DNA from: Streptomyces griseofuscus
GTDB lineage: Bacteria > Actinomycetota > Actinomycetes > Streptomycetales > Streptomycetaceae
Direction: 5' to 3'
NCBI RefSeq assembly: GCF_014673495.1
Contig: NZ_CP051006.1
Location: forward strand, 6,138,001 to 6,202,000
Length of the DNA: 64,000 bases
Positions 48,670 through 57,720 of the stretch are shown in pieces (positions within the stretch are counted from its first letter, which is position 1; every line of letters begins with the position of its first letter). A model generated the notes under the pieces. The model did no database searches. It worked only from the letters and a program-made list of their open reading frames with translations, and was not told the DNA's origin. Made by a program: the position numbers and the translations under genes.

Positions 48670-49179
48670 CTAGAAGCTGCCGGTGCCCGGCCCCGAGGGG
48701 TCCGGCTGGCTCTGCTCGATCAGCGTGGAGATGTAGAGCGCCTCGCCCAGCTTGTCGACCAGTTCCAGCTGGGTGTCCAGATAGTCGATGTGGTGCTCCT
48801 CGTCGGCCAGGATCGCCTCGAAGATGTTCGCGGACGTGATGTCGTCCTTGTCGCGCATGATCTGCACGCCCCGGCGCAGCCGGTCGATCGCCTCGACCTC
48901 GATCTGCCGGTCGGCCCGGAACATCTCGGTCACCGTCTGCCCCACCTCGATGTGGGAGAGCCGCTGGTAGTTCGGCAGCCCGTCGAGCAGCAGGATGCGG
49001 TCGGTGAGGATCTCCGCGTGCCGCATCTCGTCGAACGACTCGCGCCGGGTGTACTCCGCCAGCTTGGACCACCCGCGGTGGTCCTGGATCTTGGAGTGCA
49101 GGAAGTACTGGTTGATCGCCGTCAGCTCGGCGGTCAACTGCTCGTTGAGCAGTTCGATGACGTCGGGGTCGCCCTGCAT
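48670..49179 (-). CDS. bfr: Bacterioferritin
   Basis: 169 residues with the four-helix ferritin fold. Ferroxidase ligands are Glu in QLTAELTAINQYFLH, Glu and His in DEMRHAEIL, and EEHHIDYL near residue 130. The Met in DEMRHAE is the heme-axial Met52 of bacterioferritins, so heme binding is expected. It stores iron in 24-subunit shells. ATG 49179 has AAGGAG at eight bases; a GTG at 49197 is less likely. It faces the Bfd gene. Confidence 0.95.
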   Translation of the reverse strand: MQGDPDVIELLNEQLTAELTAINQYFLHSKIQDHRGWSKLAEYTRRESFDEMRHAEILTDRILLLDGLPNYQRLSHIEVGQTVTEMFRADRQIEVEAIDRLRRGVQIMRDKDDITSANIFEAILADEEHHIDYLDTQLELVDKLGEALYISTLIEQSQPDPSGPGTGSF

Positions 49180-49368
49180 CGCAGCGGCTCCTTCCACACG
49201 GATGTCTCCCGCACGGATATCGGGGGAGGTGTGGGCCGCATGATTGCACCGGACGCGAAGATCGTCCAGTAAGTGCGGACTTAGTAAGTGTGCTGCGGTT
49301 TGATGGCGTTTGCCCGTTTCGGGGAGGGGCGGTCAAGGGCACTGCCCCAGGTCTGTCAGGATGGTTAC

Positions 49369-50001
49369 ATGGGTCATCCGGTGGAGCGAGAGTCTGGAGC
49401 AGCGGCAGGGTCCGAGCTTCCGCCGGGGCAGCGACTCCAGCGCGGCTGGCCGGTCACGCACTACGGACCCGTCCCCAAGTTCCGGCCCGAGCGCTGGGAC
49501 TTCCGGGTCTTCGGCGCCACCGCCGACGGCGACAAGCACTGCTGGAACCACGAGGAGTTCACGGCCCTGCCGTACGCCACCGTGGTGGCCGATCTGCACT
49601 GCGTGACCAAGTTCAGCATGCTGGGCGCGGAGTGGGGCGGGGTCCCGGCCGCCGCGATCGTGGAGCTGGCACCGCCGGCCCCGGACGTCACCCATGTGAT
49701 GGTCTGGGCGGAGTACGGCTTCAGCTCCAATCTGCGCCTCGCGGACTTCCTCTCCGACCGCACCCTCTTCGCCACCCACAAGGACGGCGAGCTGCTGACC
49801 GCCGAGCACGGCTTCCCGGTCCGTCTGATCGTGCCCCATCTGTACGCCTGGAAGGGGCCCAAGTGGGTGCGGGGCGTGGAGTACATGACGGCCGACCGGC
49901 GCGGGTTCTGGGAGGAGCGCGGGTACCACAACGTGGGCGATCCCTGGAAGGAACAGCGCTACTCCTACCAGGAGGAGCCGGGCGAGGGGCCGGAGCTGTG
50001 A
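49369..50001 (+). CDS. Sulfite oxidase-like molybdopterin-dependent oxidoreductase
   Basis: 210 residues covering just the oxidoreductase molybdopterin-binding domain. The molybdenum ligand is the Cys in VVADLHCVTKFSMLGAEW, followed by VWAEYGFSSNLRLADFLSD and FPVRLIVPHLYAWKGPKWV, which are typical of cytoplasmic YedY-like proteins. There is no Tat signal, so it should act inside the cell. Substrate unknown. The start could be ATG 49369. The gap to bfr contains a short direct repeat, AGTAAGTG, at 49268-49275 and 49283-49290. Confidence 0.85.
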   Translation: MGHPVERESGAAAGSELPPGQRLQRGWPVTHYGPVPKFRPERWDFRVFGATADGDKHCWNHEEFTALPYATVVADLHCVTKFSMLGAEWGGVPAAAIVELAPPAPDVTHVMVWAEYGFSSNLRLADFLSDRTLFATHKDGELLTAEHGFPVRLIVPHLYAWKGPKWVRGVEYMTADRRGFWEERGYHNVGDPWKEQRYSYQEEPGEGPEL

Positions 50002-50055
50002 GCGGACGGACCGCGACCCCCGAGGCACACGGTCCGGTGGTCCCGGAGGCCCGCG

Positions 50056-50946
50056 TCAGCCGTCCCTGAGGCGCTTGAGCCGGGCCACGTCCGCCGCGTG
50101 GCCCTCCTTGCCGCCAGGGGTCTCGATGACCAGCGGGACGCCCGCGGTCGCCGGGTGGTTCATCAGGGCGCGGAAGGGCTCCTCGCCGATGTGGCCGGAG
50201 CCGATGTTCTCGTGCCGGTCCTTGTGCGCGCCGACCACGTCCTTGGAGTCATTGGCGTGGATCAGCTTCAGCCGCCCCTCGCCGACGGTCTCCACCAGCA
50301 GGTCGAGCGTCTGGTTCATGCCGGCCGGGCCGGTCAGATCGTGCCCGGCGGCGAAGATGTGGCAGGTGTCCAGGCACACGCCCAGCTTGGGGTGGGCGTC
50401 CAGCGCCTCGAAGTACGGCCCGAAGTCCCAGGTCCGCGAGCACAGCGAGGCACCCTGGCCCGCGGTGGACTCCAGCAGCAGGAACGGATCGTCGTCCTGG
50501 GTCAGCTCGTCCAGCAGCGGCAGCATGTGCTCCCGCACCTGCTTCAGGGCCACCTCACGGGCCCGTCCGCCGGTCGCGCTGCCGGTGTGCACCACCACGC
50601 CGAGCGCGCCGATCTCCCGGCCGCGCCGCAGCGAGTGCCGCAGCGACTCCACCGACTTCTCCACGGTCGCCTCGGTGTGCGAGCCGAAGTTGATCAGGTA
50701 GGGGGCGTGCACGTACGCAGGTACCGACTCCTCGGCGCAGGCCGCGCGAAACGCCTCGTCCTGCTTCGGGTTCCCGGCGGGGGTGGCCCAGCCGCGCGGG
50801 TTGGCCACGAAGACCTGGACGGTCTCGGCCTTCAGCTCATGGGCGTACGACAGCCCCACGGAGTGCAGGCCGCCGGCCACCGGGACATGGCCGCCGACCG
50901 GATTGCGCGGAAGGGGCCGGGGGAGGGACGAGGAAACGGAACTCAC
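50056..50946 (-). CDS. nfo: Endonuclease IV-family (Nfo-like) AP endonuclease
   Basis: 296 residues, xylose-isomerase-like TIM barrel. Zinc ligands occur in the expected order: GGHVPVAGGLHSV, YVHAPYLINFGS, VVVHTGSATGG, LLLESTAGQGASLC, VCLDTCHIFAAGHDL, LIHANDSKD, DRHENIGSGHIG and VIETPGG. It cleaves DNA at abasic sites in base excision repair. Start GTG 50946 lacks a clear Shine-Dalgarno. It runs in the same direction as the PASTA kinase gene, which ends 88 bases further along. Confidence 0.93.
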   Translation of the reverse strand: MSSVSSSLPRPLPRNPVGGHVPVAGGLHSVGLSYAHELKAETVQVFVANPRGWATPAGNPKQDEAFRAACAEESVPAYVHAPYLINFGSHTEATVEKSVESLRHSLRRGREIGALGVVVHTGSATGGRAREVALKQVREHMLPLLDELTQDDDPFLLLESTAGQGASLCSRTWDFGPYFEALDAHPKLGVCLDTCHIFAAGHDLTGPAGMNQTLDLLVETVGEGRLKLIHANDSKDVVGAHKDRHENIGSGHIGEEPFRALMNHPATAGVPLVIETPGGKEGHAADVARLKRLRDG

Positions 50947-51033
50947 CCGTTCAGGGTGTCATGTCCGCGGGTGCGCCCGGACCGGCCCCGGAGGTGAACC
51001 CGGTCACCGGCTCGCCGTCCGGGCGGCACGGCG

Positions 51034-52938
51034 TCACCTGATGGTGATCGTGATCGTGGACCCCTTGGGCGCGGTCTTCCCGCCCTCGACGGACTGCTTC
51101 TGCACGGTGTCGCCGAACAGCCCGAGGATCCCGCGGTCCTCGTTGACCTTGAACCCGGCGTCCTCCAGTGCCTGGTGGGCGTCGTCCACGCTGTCGCCGG
51201 TCACATCCGGGACCTCGATCATCTGCGGGCCCTTGGACAGGGTGAGCGTCACCGTGTCGCCCGCGGCGGCCTGCTTGCCGTCGCCGGGGCTCTGCCGGGC
51301 CACCTTGCCCTTGTCGTACTCGGAGTTGACCTGCTCGCTCGCGATCTTCACCTTGAGCCCGGCGCTCGTCAGCTCCTGCCGGGCGTCGGCGGGGTCGTCG
51401 CCGGTGACGTCCGGTACGTCGATCGGGCTGCCCTTGCTGACGGTCAGCGCGATCGCCGAGCCCGCGTGCCGCTCGGTGCCCGACGCGGGGGCGGTGGAGA
51501 TCACGGCGCCCGCGTCGACGTCGTCGCTGAACTCCCGGCTGACCATGCCCGGCTCCAGACCGGCCGCCTTGAGCTTCTGCCGGGCCTCGGCGAGCGGCCG
51601 GCCGGCCAGGTCCGGCACCTTGACCGTCTCCGGGCCGAGCGAGACGGTCAGCGCCACCGCGTCATGGTCCCGGATCCGGGCGCCGGGCGCCGGGTCGGTG
51701 CTGATCACGGTGCCGCGCTCGACGGTGTCGTCGTAGGCCCGCTTCACCTTGCCGATGTGCAGCCCGGCGTCCTGGAGCCGGTCGCGGGCCTGTGCCTCGG
51801 TCTTCGTCAGCAGCGGCGGGACCTTGGTGAACTGGCCGGAGTTGATGTACCAGACCCCGGTGCCGGCGCCGAGCACCAGGAGCACGGCGACGGCGATGCT
51901 CAGCATGAGCCGCCGGGACCGGCGCGGGGGCGCCGCGGGCGCGGTCTGGAAGCGGGCGGTGCGGCTGACGCCGTCGCCGTCCTCGTTGACCGGCAGCGGC
52001 CGGGGCACGGTGAGCGCGCGCGGGATCACGCTCGTACGGTTCTCCGCGTTCTCGTGCTCCACCGTCCTGGCCCCCGGCGGCACGGCGTCCAGCTGCTCCT
52101 CGGTCAGCGCCTCGCGGGCCTCCCGGGCCTCGGCGAGCAGCGCGACCGCGTCGTACGGGCGCACCTCGGGGTCGCGGGCGGTGGCCGAGGCGACCAGTTC
52201 GTCCAGCTGCGGGGCAAGCCCCGGCGCCAGCGCGGAGGGCGGCGGCACGTCCTCGTTGATGTGCCGGTAGAGCACCTGTGCGGGGGAGTCCCCGGAGTGC
52301 GGCTTGGCGCCGGTCAGCATCTCGTAGAGCACGACACCGCAGGCGTACACGTCGACGCGCGGGTCGGCGGTGCCCTGGTCGATCTGCTCGGGGGCGAGGT
52401 AGGCGACGGTGCCGAGCACGGAGCCGGTCGTACTGGTCACCGTGTCCACGGAGCGGACCAGGCCGAAGTCGGCGACCTTGACCCGTCCGTCGTCGCCTAT
52501 CAGCACGTTCTCGGGCTTCATGTCGCGGTGCACGAAACCGGCCCGGTGGGCGGCGCCGAGCGCGGCGAGCACCGGCTCCAGGATGTCCAGCGCGGCACGC
52601 GGCCGCAGTGCGCCGCGCTCGCGCAGCACATCACGCAGGGTGCACCCGGCGATGTACTCCATCGCCATGTACACATACGAGCTGTCGGTGCCCTGGTCGA
52701 AGACCTGCACCACATTCGGATGGTCGAGCCGGGCCGCGGACTTCGCCTCGCGGATGAACCGCTCCACGAAGACGCCGTCGGCCGCCAGCGCGGGATGCAT
52801 CACCTTCAGCGCGAGCACCCGGTCCAGGCGCATGTCCAGCGCCCGGTACACCGTCGCCATCCCGCCGGCCGCGATCCGCGCGTCCACGCGGTACCGACCG
52901 TCGAGCACCTGCCCGACGAGGGCGTCCTGAAGGGTCAT
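51034..52938 (-). CDS. PknB-type serine/threonine kinase with four PASTA domains
   Basis: 634 residues. The kinase domain (about 15-275) has the Gly-rich loop IAAGGMATVYRALD, the Lys in LALKVMH, HRDMKPENVLIG (catalytic loop), DFGLVRS and the APEQ motif in YLAPEQIDQG. One membrane helix (about 350-370, LMLSIAVAVLLVLGAGTGVWY) is followed by four PASTA repeats, each opening with a VPxL/VPDV-type motif (VPPLL, VPDLAG, VPDVTG, VPDVTG). PASTA domains bind peptidoglycan fragments or lipid II, so the kinase links cell-wall state to growth. Start ATG 52938 or GTG 52944. Confidence 0.95.
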   Translation of the reverse strand: MTLQDALVGQVLDGRYRVDARIAAGGMATVYRALDMRLDRVLALKVMHPALAADGVFVERFIREAKSAARLDHPNVVQVFDQGTDSSYVYMAMEYIAGCTLRDVLRERGALRPRAALDILEPVLAALGAAHRAGFVHRDMKPENVLIGDDGRVKVADFGLVRSVDTVTSTTGSVLGTVAYLAPEQIDQGTADPRVDVYACGVVLYEMLTGAKPHSGDSPAQVLYRHINEDVPPPSALAPGLAPQLDELVASATARDPEVRPYDAVALLAEAREAREALTEEQLDAVPPGARTVEHENAENRTSVIPRALTVPRPLPVNEDGDGVSRTARFQTAPAAPPRRSRRLMLSIAVAVLLVLGAGTGVWYINSGQFTKVPPLLTKTEAQARDRLQDAGLHIGKVKRAYDDTVERGTVISTDPAPGARIRDHDAVALTVSLGPETVKVPDLAGRPLAEARQKLKAAGLEPGMVSREFSDDVDAGAVISTAPASGTERHAGSAIALTVSKGSPIDVPDVTGDDPADARQELTSAGLKVKIASEQVNSEYDKGKVARQSPGDGKQAAAGDTVTLTLSKGPQMIEVPDVTGDSVDDAHQALEDAGFKVNEDRGILGLFGDTVQKQSVEGGKTAPKGSTITITIR

Positions 52939-53161
52939 ATCCACACGCCGAGTCTACGAGCCCCCACGGGCATCCCCCGCCCCTCCGCCTCTCCCACCAG
53001 GGCACTGAAGCCGACCTGTGACGCTTCTTACCCAGGGACGCCATATTCCGCGGGAGGCGCGGGCTCGCGTACGGGCGGAGAGCCGCCGACGGTGAGCGCG
53101 CCCCACGGGGAGGTCCGGGTGGTGCGTGGGTGGGAGAGGAAGGTGGTGTGCGGACGCGGGT

Positions 53162-53956
53162 TCAGAACGCGGGGCGCTCGGGGTCGAGCACGGCCAGGCC
53201 CGCCGCGGGCGAGGACGCCTCCGCCCAGTACCGGCGAGGTATCCGCCCCGCCACCCGCGCCAGCCGCCCCCCGGTCACCGCGTGCCGCATCGCCGCCGCC
53301 ATCAGCTCCGGCTCCCGCGCCCGCGTCACCGCCGACGCCAGCATCACCCCCGCACACCCCAGCTCCATCGCCAGCGCCACGTCCGACGCCGTACCCGCCC
53401 CCGCGTCCAGGATCACCGGCACCCCCGCCCGCTCCACGATCAACTGGAAGTTGTGCGGATTGCGGATCCCGAGCCCCGACCCGATAGGCGACCCCAGCGG
53501 CATCACCGCCGCGCACCCCACGTCCTCCAGCTTCCGCGCGAGCACCGGATCGTCGTTGGTGTACGGCAGCACCGTGAACCCGTCGTCCACCAGCGTCTCC
53601 GCCGCCTCCAGCAGCTCCACCGGATCCGGCAGCAGCGTCCGCTCGTCGGCGATGACCTCCAGCTTCACCAGCGACGTGCCCAGCGCCTCCCGCGCGAGAC
53701 GCGCCGTGAGCACGGCCTCCCCGGCGGTGAAGCACCCCGCCGTGTTCGGCAGCACCCGGATGCCGAGCTTCTCCAGCACGGACAGCACCGAGCCGTGCAC
53801 GGACGGATCGACCCGCCGCATCGCGACCGTCGTCAGCTCCGTCCCCGAAGCCACCAGCGCCCGCTCCAGCACATCGAGGCTGGGTGCCCCGCCGGTGCCC
53901 ATGATCAACCGCGACCCGAAGGCCGTACCCCCGATGACCAAACGATCGTCGGTCAT
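53162..53956 (-). CDS. thiG: Thiazole synthase ThiG
   Basis: 264 residues, TIM barrel. It forms thiazole phosphate from 1-deoxy-D-xylulose 5-phosphate, dehydroglycine and ThiS-thiocarboxylate. LPNTAGCFTAGEAVLTARLA, KLEVIADERTLLPDPVEL (Schiff-base Lys), VMPLGSPIGSGLGI and VILDAGAGTASDVALAMELG are conserved. It is the last gene of thiO-thiS-thiG, three bases after thiS, and the operon is under a TPP riboswitch. Confidence 0.97.
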   Translation of the reverse strand: MTDDRLVIGGTAFGSRLIMGTGGAPSLDVLERALVASGTELTTVAMRRVDPSVHGSVLSVLEKLGIRVLPNTAGCFTAGEAVLTARLAREALGTSLVKLEVIADERTLLPDPVELLEAAETLVDDGFTVLPYTNDDPVLARKLEDVGCAAVMPLGSPIGSGLGIRNPHNFQLIVERAGVPVILDAGAGTASDVALAMELGCAGVMLASAVTRAREPELMAAAMRHAVTGGRLARVAGRIPRRYWAEASSPAAGLAVLDPERPAF

Positions 53957-53959
53957 CGC

Positions 53960-54181
53960 TCAGCCCCCCTGCACCGCGGTGAGCACCTCGACCCGGTCGC
54001 CCTCGGCGAGCGCGGTCCCGGCCCACTGCGCCCGCGGTACGACCGTCTCGTTGACGGCGGCCGCGACCCCGGCGGGGGCCCGCACGAGGGACCGTACGAG
54101 GGCGTCGAGCGCGGTACCCGGCGCGATCTGCCGGCGCTCCCCGTTGACGGAGACGGTGATGGTGGACGACACGGCGCTCAT
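53960..54181 (-). CDS. thiS: Sulfur carrier protein ThiS
   Basis: 73 residues, ubiquitin-like beta-grasp fold. It starts STITVSVNGERRQIAPGTAL and ends in the diagnostic Gly-Gly (LTAVQGG), which is adenylated and becomes a thiocarboxylate for ThiG. ATG 54181 overlaps the thiO stop (ATGA). The gene is three bases before thiG. Confidence 0.95.
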   Translation of the reverse strand: MSAVSSTITVSVNGERRQIAPGTALDALVRSLVRAPAGVAAAVNETVVPRAQWAGTALAEGDRVEVLTAVQGG

Positions 54182-55410
54182 ACGGTCTGCTCCAGTTGCT
54201 GCGTGCGCGGCGCGCCGAAGCGCTCCGGCGTGAACGGACGGGCTTCCTCGGGCAGCGGGCCTCCCGCCAGCAACTGCCCCATCACATCCCCGGTGACCGG
54301 CGTGAGCAGCACCCCGTTGCGGTGGTGCCCGGTCGCCAGCAGCAGCCCGTCGAGCCCGGACGGCCCGAGCAGCGGCGCGTTGTCGGGGGACCCGGGCCGC
54401 AGCCCGGCCCGGGTCTCGGTGAGCGGCAGCTCGGTGATGCCCGGCACCAGCTCGTGCGCGTCGCGCAGCAGCTCGTACACCCCGCCGGCGGTGACCGTCG
54501 TGTCCCAGCCCAGCTCCTCGCTGGTGGCGCCGACGACCAGCTCGCCGTTCTCCCGGGGCACCAGGTACAGCTGCCCGCCCCGGACCACGGCCCGCACGGT
54601 CCGGCTGAGGAACGGCGCGTACCGCTCGGGCACCGCCAGCCGCAGCACCTGTCCCTTCACCGGCCGCACCGGCGGTACCAGCTCCGGGGGCACCCCCGCG
54701 AGCCGCCCGCTGAGGCTGCCGCCCGCGAGCACCACCTGCCCGGCGGTGAGCGCCGTACCGTCCGCCGCGGTGACCCCGACGGCCCGGTCCCCATCGACGT
54801 CCAGCCGCTGCGCCCACACCCGGTGGAACACCACCCCGGCCCGCTCGCACGCGGTCACCAGCGCCGCGGCCAGCCGGCGCGGATCGATCTGGTGGTCGCC
54901 GTCGACCCGCAGCCCGCCACGCACCCCGGGCGCCAGCATCGGCTCCAGGCGGCGGCACTCCCGTCCCGACAGCCACTGCGCGTCCAGGCCGCAGCGCTGC
55001 TGGAGGGCGTGCAGTTCACGCAGATGGGCGCGGTCGTCGGCGTCCAGCGCGACCGCGAGCGTGCCGCAGCGCCGGTAGCCGAGGTCCCGGCCGCTCGCCT
55101 CGGTCAGCTCGGCCACGAAGTCGGGATAGCGGCGCGCCGACTCCAGATTGAGGGCGAGCAACGTCTCCTCGCCGTAGTGCAGTTCGGTGACCGCGGCCAG
55201 CATCCCGGCCGCGACCTGCGCGGCCCCGCCGCCCGGAGCCGGATCCACCAGGGCCGTCGCGAGCCCCCGGCGCGCCGCGCGCCAGGCCGTGACCAGACCG
55301 ATGATCCCGCCCCCGACGACCAGGACGTCGGTTGTGCCCGACCCCTCGGACGCGGGGGACGTACGGGACACGTGTGGCGTATCGGATGTGTATGACGTAC
55401 GTGACGGCAT
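54178..55410 (-). CDS. thiO: Glycine oxidase ThiO
   Basis: 410 residues, FAD-dependent D-amino-acid-oxidase family. DVLVVGGGIIGLVTAWRAARRG binds FAD; GYRRCGTLAVALDADDR and RPVKGQVLRLAVPERYAPF are typical of ThiO; TRAGLRPGSPDNAPLLGPS and LLATGHHRNGVLLTPVTG lie near the C-terminus. It oxidises glycine to dehydroglycine for ThiG. ATG 55410 has GAAGGGAGGGG about ten bases upstream; this is also the end of the TPP riboswitch, which can therefore mask the ribosome binding site. A start at 55530 would cross the aptamer and is rejected. Confidence 0.95.
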   Translation of the reverse strand: MPSRTSYTSDTPHVSRTSPASEGSGTTDVLVVGGGIIGLVTAWRAARRGLATALVDPAPGGGAAQVAAGMLAAVTELHYGEETLLALNLESARRYPDFVAELTEASGRDLGYRRCGTLAVALDADDRAHLRELHALQQRCGLDAQWLSGRECRRLEPMLAPGVRGGLRVDGDHQIDPRRLAAALVTACERAGVVFHRVWAQRLDVDGDRAVGVTAADGTALTAGQVVLAGGSLSGRLAGVPPELVPPVRPVKGQVLRLAVPERYAPFLSRTVRAVVRGGQLYLVPRENGELVVGATSEELGWDTTVTAGGVYELLRDAHELVPGITELPLTETRAGLRPGSPDNAPLLGPSGLDGLLLATGHHRNGVLLTPVTGDVMGQLLAGGPLPEEARPFTPERFGAPRTQQLEQTV

Positions 55411-55423
55411 GGGCGTCCAGCCC

Positions 55424-55512
55424 CTCCCTTCGCCGGCATGACCCGGATCAGGTTCGTACGGTCGGAGGCCGCCAGCCTCCCTCTCAGCCCGGTGCGTCCG
55501 GGCTCCCGCGAG
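55424..55512 (-). ncRNA. TPP riboswitch (THI element) upstream of thiO
   Basis: On the minus strand the conserved GCTGAGAG lies next to GGGAGCCCGG...CACCGGGC (P3), then GAACCTGATCCGGGTCATGCCGGCG, which is the P4/P5 half of the THI box. The aptamer ends in GAAGGGAGGGG, the likely ribosome binding site of thiO. Binding of thiamine pyrophosphate should repress the thiO-thiS-thiG operon, probably at translation. Boundaries are approximate. Confidence 0.95.
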
Positions 55513-55572
55513 TGCTTGTACGGTGGCCACCCTAGCCCGCCCCCCTCCTCACCCGTAAGGGAGCCCTTGGTC

Positions 55573-55923
55573 ATGGCCCCATCGCTGGACGGACTGGTCC
55601 TCGCCCCCGTCGCCGACCAGTCCGCAGGTCAGGTCGGTACGCGGACCCGCTTCGCCTACCACGAGCGGGACGGCGCGATCTGGGCCGAGTACCGGGGCGG
55701 CGACATCGTCCGCGGCCATCTGGTCGGCACCCGCGGGGGCGACCGCCTGGACTTCCGGTACGTGCAGCTGCGCACCGACGGCAGCACGGCCTGCGGCCAC
55801 TGCGTGTCCACGGTCGTGGAACTGCCCGACGGCCGGGTGCGCCTGGAGGAGACCTGGGAGTGGGAGTCGGGACCCGGCTCCGGCACGAGCGTCGTGGAAC
55901 AGGTCACCGCGCACGCCCCCTGA
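55573..55923 (+). CDS. Conserved hypothetical protein (small beta-rich)
   Basis: 116 residues. Regular alternation such as TRTRFAYHERDGAIWAEYRG, DIVRGHLVGTRGGDRLDFRY and DGRVRLEETWEWE predicts a small antiparallel beta barrel. Close relatives are labelled in databases as N-acetylglutamate synthase without visible GNAT motifs, and I see none here, so that name should not be used. Start ATG 55573 with GGGAG about nine bases upstream. It shares a divergent control region with the TPP riboswitch of thiO. Confidence 0.75.
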   Translation: MAPSLDGLVLAPVADQSAGQVGTRTRFAYHERDGAIWAEYRGGDIVRGHLVGTRGGDRLDFRYVQLRTDGSTACGHCVSTVVELPDGRVRLEETWEWESGPGSGTSVVEQVTAHAP

Positions 55924-55955
55924 CTGACTGATCGTCATCTGTCTATGGTGATCGG

Positions 55956-57188
55956 GTGAGCGAGCAGACAGCCCAGGAGGGCACGGCAGGGATCCGGCGC
56001 GTGGTCGTCGTCGGCGCGGGCATGGCCGGGGTGCAGACCGCGGTCGCCCTGCGGGAACGGGGTTTCGCGGGCGAGGTGAGCGTCATCGGCGCCGAACCGC
56101 ACCAGCCGTACGACCGGCCGCCGCTGTCCAAGGCCGTCCTGCTCGGCAAGGCCGAGGACTCCGCCTTCGACCTCGACTTCGACGCGCTCGGCGTGGACCT
56201 CAGGCTCGGCTGCGAGGTCCTCGGGGCCCGCCCCGCCGACCATGAACTGGACACCGAGGCGGGCCCGGTGCCCTACGACGTCCTGGTGCTCGCCACCGGC
56301 GCCGAACCGGTCACCCTGCCCGGCACCGAGGGCGTCCCCGGTGTGCATCTGCTGCGCACCCTTGACGACGCCGAACGGCTGCGGCCCGTGCTCGCCCGGC
56401 AGCACGACATCGTGGTCGTCGGCGCCGGCTGGATCGGCGCCGAGTTCGCCACGGCCGCCCGGGAGGCCGGCTGCGCGGTGACCGTCGTCGAGGCCGCCGA
56501 CCGGCCGCTCGCCGGGGTGCTGCCCGACGAGGTCGCAGCCCCCATGACCCGCTGGTACGCCGACAGCGGCGCCGAACTGCGCACCGGCGCACGCGTGGAG
56601 CGCGTCGAGCCCGGCGCGGTGGTGCTGGCGGACGGCACCCGGCTGCCCGCGGGCGCGGTCGTCGTCGGCATCGGTGCCCGCCCCGCCACGGGCTGGCTGA
56701 CCGGCTCCGGCATCGAGCTGGGCGCGTCGGGCGAGGTCGTCACCGACGCGCGGCTGCGTGCCTCCGCGCCCGATGTGTACGCCGTCGGCGACTGCGCCTC
56801 CTTCCCCTCGTCCCGCTACGGCGAACGCCTTCTCGTGCACCACTGGGACAACGCCCTGCAGGGTCCGCGCACCGTCGCCGCCGGCATCCTCGGCGAGACC
56901 ACCGCTGTCTACGACCCGGTGCCGTACTTCTGGTCCGAGCAGTTCGGCCGCTTCGTCCAGTACGCCGGGCATCACGCCGCCGCCGACCGGCTGGTCTGGC
57001 GCGGCGACCCCGAGGGCCCCGCCTGGACGGTGTGCTGGCTGCGCGAGGACCGCCTGGTCGCCCTGCTGGCCGTGGGCCGGCCGCGCGATCTCGCCCAGGG
57101 CCGCAAACTGATCGAGGCGGGCCGCCCGCTGGACGCGCGGGCGCTGGCGGATCCGGGCAGGCCGCTGAAGGACGCCATGACCGGCTGA
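55956..57188 (+). CDS. FAD-dependent NAD(P)H:ferredoxin reductase-like oxidoreductase
   Basis: 410 residues. The FAD Rossmann motif is VVVVGAGMAGVQTAVALRERG; PYDRPPLSKAVLLGKA is the signature of putidaredoxin-reductase-type enzymes; DIVVVGAGWIGAEFATAAREAG binds NAD(P)H; DVYAVGDCASFP contacts FAD ribityl. A reductase C-terminal domain follows. It passes electrons from NAD(P)H to a ferredoxin, possibly for a cytochrome P450 or dioxygenase; no such partner is adjacent. TATGGT ends eight bases before GTG 55956, so the mRNA may be leaderless. Confidence 0.92.
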   Translation: MSEQTAQEGTAGIRRVVVVGAGMAGVQTAVALRERGFAGEVSVIGAEPHQPYDRPPLSKAVLLGKAEDSAFDLDFDALGVDLRLGCEVLGARPADHELDTEAGPVPYDVLVLATGAEPVTLPGTEGVPGVHLLRTLDDAERLRPVLARQHDIVVVGAGWIGAEFATAAREAGCAVTVVEAADRPLAGVLPDEVAAPMTRWYADSGAELRTGARVERVEPGAVVLADGTRLPAGAVVVGIGARPATGWLTGSGIELGASGEVVTDARLRASAPDVYAVGDCASFPSSRYGERLLVHHWDNALQGPRTVAAGILGETTAVYDPVPYFWSEQFGRFVQYAGHHAAADRLVWRGDPEGPAWTVCWLREDRLVALLAVGRPRDLAQGRKLIEAGRPLDARALADPGRPLKDAMTG

Positions 57189-57249
57189 GGCCGCCACCAG
57201 CACACCGGCATAAAGCACCACACCCGGCCGAACGCCTACGCTAGTACTC

Positions 57250-57615
57250 GTGACCGAGATTGACACGAAGATCGACGCTCTCGTCCCCGCCTGGCTCACC
57301 CTCCCCGACATCGCCGAACAGTTCGGCGTCGAGGTGACGCGTGTGCGGCAGATGGTCAAGGACGGCCAGCTCATCGCAGTACGCCGAGGTGAGAACCGTG
57401 CGCTGCACGTTCCCGCCGCCTTCATCGACGAGGACAAGATCGTCAAGGGCCTGACCGGAACCCTGACGCTCCTGCGGGACGACGGCTTCACGCCCGAAGA
57501 GATGATCGAATGGCTCTTCACCCCCGACCCGACCCTGCCCGGCACCCCCGCGCAGGCGCTCAGCGAGAATCGCGGCACGGAGGTGAAGCGCCGCGCCCAG
57601 GCGCTCGCCGTCTGA
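57250..57615 (+). CDS. Rv2175c-family DNA-binding protein
   Basis: 121 residues. WLTLPDIAEQFGVEVTRVRQMVKDGQLIAV is an atypical winged helix-turn-helix and resembles Mycobacterium tuberculosis Rv2175c; the C-terminal domain (LLRDDGFTPEEMIEWLFTPD) is also family-typical. Rv2175c is phosphorylated by the kinase PknL in mycobacteria, which blocks DNA binding; whether the PASTA kinase at 51-53 kb plays that role here is unknown. TACGCT upstream of GTG 57250 suggests a leaderless mRNA. Confidence 0.85.
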   Translation: MTEIDTKIDALVPAWLTLPDIAEQFGVEVTRVRQMVKDGQLIAVRRGENRALHVPAAFIDEDKIVKGLTGTLTLLRDDGFTPEEMIEWLFTPDPTLPGTPAQALSENRGTEVKRRAQALAV

Positions 57616-57720
57616 GCCCGGCCGTCTGAGCCCGACCGTCTGGGGGGTGGTGTACGACGCCCCGCGCGCCGTGCGCCACCGCCCGCCCAGCACCCACACC
57701 GACCCCCGGGGGGCCCACGC

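Noticed and set aside
49268..49290. Direct repeat AGTAAGTG (two copies, 15-base period) upstream of the molybdopterin protein
   Set aside because: Only two short copies; too little to call an operator.
55573..55923. N-acetylglutamate synthase annotation for the 116-residue protein
   Set aside because: No acetyl-CoA-binding (GNAT) motif is present and the predicted fold is a beta barrel, so the inherited name is unsupported.
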